Shown here one piece after another: positions 62,301 to 64,000 of a DNA stretch of 64,000 nucleotides (its first letter is position 1; each line of letters starts with the position of its first letter). The notes below the pieces were generated by a model. That model saw only the letters and a list, made by a program, of their open reading frames with translations, was not told the DNA's origin and made no database searches. The position numbers and the translations under genes are program-made. The DNA comes from Chthoniobacteraceae bacterium (GTDB lineage Bacteria > Verrucomicrobiota > Verrucomicrobiia > Chthoniobacterales > Chthoniobacteraceae): NCBI GenBank assembly GCA_947476045.1, contig CANJNZ010000003.1:1-64000 (forward strand), given 5' to 3'.

Positions 62301-62638
62301 CGCACCTGCACACGCGCGGCGACGAAGCCCGCGCCGATGCGGAAAAGATGCTCACCGAGCGTGGCCGCATCGAGGCCGACGAACTCACGCGAATCCTTGA
62401 ACAGCAGCGCCGCCGTGTGCTTGAGGAAATGGGCCGCGCCGACGCCTTCCAGCTCGAACTCAAACTCGACGACGAGCGCAAGCAGCACGAGTCCAACCGC
62501 CGCTACTGGCAGCAATGGCTCGACAACATCGCCGGCGACCTCGACCGCGAGCCCGCACGCATCCGCGATTTCTACGCCGTCACGACCTCACGCGTGGAGC
62601 CGGTCGGCATCGCCTACCTTTGGCCCGTCACGGGATAA
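59321..62638 (+). CDS. drmD: DISARM SNF2-like helicase DrmD
   Basis: A 1105-residue SNF2-type helicase. The N-terminal PEPGQVVRARTRTWLVEEVE and the VIWEHELDARIL stretch are typical of DrmD. Then come ADDVGLGKTIEAGL (Walker A, about 172-185), LILDEAHHAA (about 283), FLSATPHNG (about 322), and the C-terminal helicase domain with TDAAREGINLQAQCW and RLEQRNGRIDRK (about 625-660). In class 1 DISARM, DrmD works with the adenine methylase DrmMI and DrmABC to restrict phages. The GTG at 59321 overlaps ARPP-1; an alternative GTG lies at 59360. Confidence 0.9.
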   Translation: MLRSDSIREFETAVLPRISYPIIQPLVAGAPTTPIETDTVESAAPEPGQVVRARTRTWLVEEVEPRRDGGGYTVVHLACVDDDAQGQMLEVIWEHELDARILNEEAWSSIGERGFDDARPFSAFLHTLRWNCVTATDPSLFQAPFRAGIRIDAYQLEPLRKALRLPRVNLFIADDVGLGKTIEAGLIATELLLRRRVREIVVAAPPSMLLQWKEELESRFGLVFEILDRAYIERVRRERGYSVNPWETFPRFLVSHKLLIDETYSGPMRNWLDNLRPGSLLILDEAHHAAPASGSRYAIDSRFTRAIRDLAARFEHRLFLSATPHNGHSNSFSALLELLDPQRFLRGVKVLKSNLDAVMVRRLKDDLREVLGEGFAIRKVVQVDIKGLPADAPELRLSRLLDEYRETRQLRLAGASKREQAEAMLVVSHLQQRLLSSIEAFARTLAVHRRTMERVWEKSAGATKANATAQLDEFDSDDERSALSEDEQQQLHERAVEAATAASSGDAARADIAKERALLDELAGIADAARSQPDARMRYLIGWIREHMCPGGKWNDLRVLIFTEYDDSRRYLVNMLRDALANTDHIEARIEVFHGPTPMEKREEIKRAFNEPTDRHPLRILVATDAAREGINLQAQCWNLFHFDVPWNPSRLEQRNGRIDRKLQPSPEVFCHYFVYEQRPEDAVLKALVRKTDTIRKELGSLAQVLEHRLSDTLRHGISHKAAAQIRASIEGEALDENQRAVAEEELEATRERHDALRKQVETLRNRINDARAWIGLDHDQLRDALSCSLEMLRAAPLTSVAAPAGEPARFAFPRLESTHIGGASWTPTLDTLRAPPREGPRDFQWRREAPIRPVIFDPPRGVDDTVVQLHLSHRVVQRLLGRFLAQGFVHHDLSRACFAQTRDAVPRVILLGRLALYGAGAVRLHEEILAVSAAWQPADARKNPLKPYARAADTKTRELLEDALRTGRGAPLSEKVQAQLLASVQADIRDLLPHLHTRGDEARADAEKMLTERGRIEADELTRILEQQRRRVLEEMGRADAFQLELKLDDERKQHESNRRYWQQWLDNIAGDLDREPARIRDFYAVTTSRVEPVGIAYLWPVTG

Positions 62639-64000
62639 ATGAGCCACAATCCCGCCATCGACGACCACCAAGCCTGGCTCGGATACCTCCAGCCGGACGG
62701 CCTCGTCGTATCCGCGGCGGCGCTCGTGGACGCGCAGGCGATTCTTAATCGCGGGGAGTTCATCGCATTGCAGGAAAAGTTCACGCCGTTCGTCGGGCAC
62801 GTTGCGCCGAAGTTCGGCGAGGACAAACCGCTCCCCGCCATCACCGACCTCCCGGCGTTCCTATGTGGATTCCTCGACTGGCCGGACGACTGCCTTGCTG
62901 CCGACATCCCCGAGTCGCTCAAGCTCGCGCTCGCCGAAGGCGAAACGCTCGCGCCCGACTTCACCTTCCGTGAGCCGAAGCCCGCCGACCCCGCGCGCCC
63001 GTGGCTCCTGCTCATCCAGCAGCTCCCGCCCGGCACCGACTTCGACGCGCGCACCTCCGCCGACGCCCGTTCGTGGGCCGCGTCCCCGGCGCAACGATTC
63101 GAGCGACTGCTACGCGGGGTCGAGGTGCCCATCGGCCTGCTCAGCAACGCCACGCATCTACGCCTCATCTACGCCCCTCGCGGCGAAAACTCCGGCTCGC
63201 TCACGTTCCCCGTCGCCGCGATGGCCGAGATCGCCGGGCGGCCCATTCTCGCCGCGCTGCACATGCTCCTCGGGCGCTACCGGCTGCTCGCGGCACCGCG
63301 CGAGAGCCGCCTCGCGGGGCTGCTCCAGCGCAGCCGCGATTACCAGTCCAGCGTCTCCACCGCGCTCGCCCGGCAGGTGCTCGATGCCCTTTACGAACTT
63401 CTCCGCGGCTTCGAGCACGCCCACGCGCAGACCGGCGCCACGCTCCTGCGCGAAGTCCTCGAGAAAAACCCCGACGACATCTACGCCGGCCTCCTCAGCG
63501 TCCTCATGCGCCTCGTCTTCCTGCTCTATGCGGAAGACCGCGGCCTGCTCCCGGCCTCCGAGCTTTACGCCCGCGGTTACAGCATCCACGGCCTTTTCGA
63601 GCGGTTGCGCGAGGATGCGGAAAAATACCCCGACACCCTCGATCTCCGCTACGGCGCGTGGGCTCAGCTCTGCGTCCTCTTCCGGCTCATTCACGGCGGC
63701 TGCAAACACCCGCGCATGGCCATGCCCCCGCGGCGCGGCCACCTCTTCGACCCCGACCGCTATCCCTTTCTCGAAGGCCGGCCCACGCAGAGCGCCGCCA
63801 TCAATCAGCAGCTTCCGCTCGTCAGCGACGGCACGCTCCACCGCGTCCTCTCGCGCCTGCTCATCCTCGATGGCGAACGCCTCAGCTACCGCACCCTCGA
63901 CGTCGAGCAAATCGGCTCCGTCTATGAGACCATGATGGGCTTCCGCATGGAAATCGCCCGCGGCCCGAGCATCGCGCTGCGTCCGGCAAAAAGCCACGGC
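62639..64000 (+). CDS. drmMI: DISARM adenine methylase DrmMI, N-terminal part (runs off the window)
   Basis: The frame opens at the ATG overlapping the drmD stop region (TAAATG) and stays open to the window end, giving 454 residues. The sequence has the Eco57I-type methylase architecture of DrmMI: FLCGFLDWPDDCLAADIPES, LRGVEVPIGLLSNATHLRLI, a helical block with LSVLMRLVFLLYAEDRGLLP and SVYETMMGFRMEI. The catalytic motifs I and IV (NPPY) lie beyond the window. In class 1 DISARM it marks self DNA with N6-methyladenine. Confidence 0.85.
   Translation, partial: MSHNPAIDDHQAWLGYLQPDGLVVSAAALVDAQAILNRGEFIALQEKFTPFVGHVAPKFGEDKPLPAITDLPAFLCGFLDWPDDCLAADIPESLKLALAEGETLAPDFTFREPKPADPARPWLLLIQQLPPGTDFDARTSADARSWAASPAQRFERLLRGVEVPIGLLSNATHLRLIYAPRGENSGSLTFPVAAMAEIAGRPILAALHMLLGRYRLLAAPRESRLAGLLQRSRDYQSSVSTALARQVLDALYELLRGFEHAHAQTGATLLREVLEKNPDDIYAGLLSVLMRLVFLLYAEDRGLLPASELYARGYSIHGLFERLREDAEKYPDTLDLRYGAWAQLCVLFRLIHGGCKHPRMAMPPRRGHLFDPDRYPFLEGRPTQSAAINQQLPLVSDGTLHRVLSRLLILDGERLSYRTLDVEQIGSVYETMMGFRMEIARGPSIALRPAKSHG

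Overview
The window looks like a GC-rich Gram-negative chromosome, most likely from the Verrucomicrobiota (Planctomycetota would be second choice). The clues are a PSCyt1/DUF1587-DUF1592-DUF1585 protein paired with a DUF1552 protein (14637-18579), outer-membrane and lipoprotein genes, and many repeat-rich intergenic spaces. This placement rests on gene content and is an inference.

Layout. (1) 1-8600, ordinary chromosome: a leucine-rich-repeat membrane protein; an operon for a cupredoxin-like secreted protein, a hybrid sensor kinase and an outer-membrane barrel; a YitT-type membrane protein; a HEAT-repeat RNA-methylase-like enzyme. (2) 8600-12750, a decayed island: remnants of SLOG-like and helicase genes around an 0.85-kb array with 21-bp periodicity, an ARPP-1 gene and its helical partner, and a VapBC-type toxin-antitoxin pair set between those two. 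(3) 12844-30300: a metal-stress ECF sigma set with a frameshifted sigma gene, the DUF1592/DUF1552 pair, small membrane proteins, a Bcp-type peroxiredoxin, an esterase, and a tightly coupled nine-gene fatty-acid modification operon (lipocalin, desaturase, FAD oxidoreductase, DUF1365, two Cfa-type methyltransferases, DUF1475, DUF2062, DUF1295). (4) 30460-35190: a TOTE-type primase-helicase, a Fic protein with a strong palindromic operator, and an integrase remnant. (5) 35150-41340: an integrative element with integrase, excisionase-like protein, primase/helicase and an iteron cluster. (6) 41690-45930: a nine-gene operon of unknown purpose with a glycine-zipper membrane protein, coiled coil, HExxH protease, YbjN-like and YkvA proteins. 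(7) 46150-56960: a STAND ATPase with TPRs and its partner, a WYL regulator, a Cas4-like/DUF2779 nuclease, and a CIA30-fasciclin protein. (8) 57269-64000: YbjN, helical protein and second ARPP-1 copy, leading into class 1 DISARM (drmD, drmMI); the window ends inside drmMI.

The main themes are island accretion and defence. Three sites resembling a tmRNA (or tRNA) 3' end (8632, 30461, 35153) may mark successive integrations. The ARPP-1 module occurs at both ends of the window in opposite orientations, each copy leading into a different helicase gene. The best candidates for undescribed biology are the YbjN/helical/ARPP-1 module in front of DISARM, the nine-gene operon at 41690-45930, the iteron-bearing element, and the 21-bp-period array. 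Functions come from motif recognition by eye; no database search was run.
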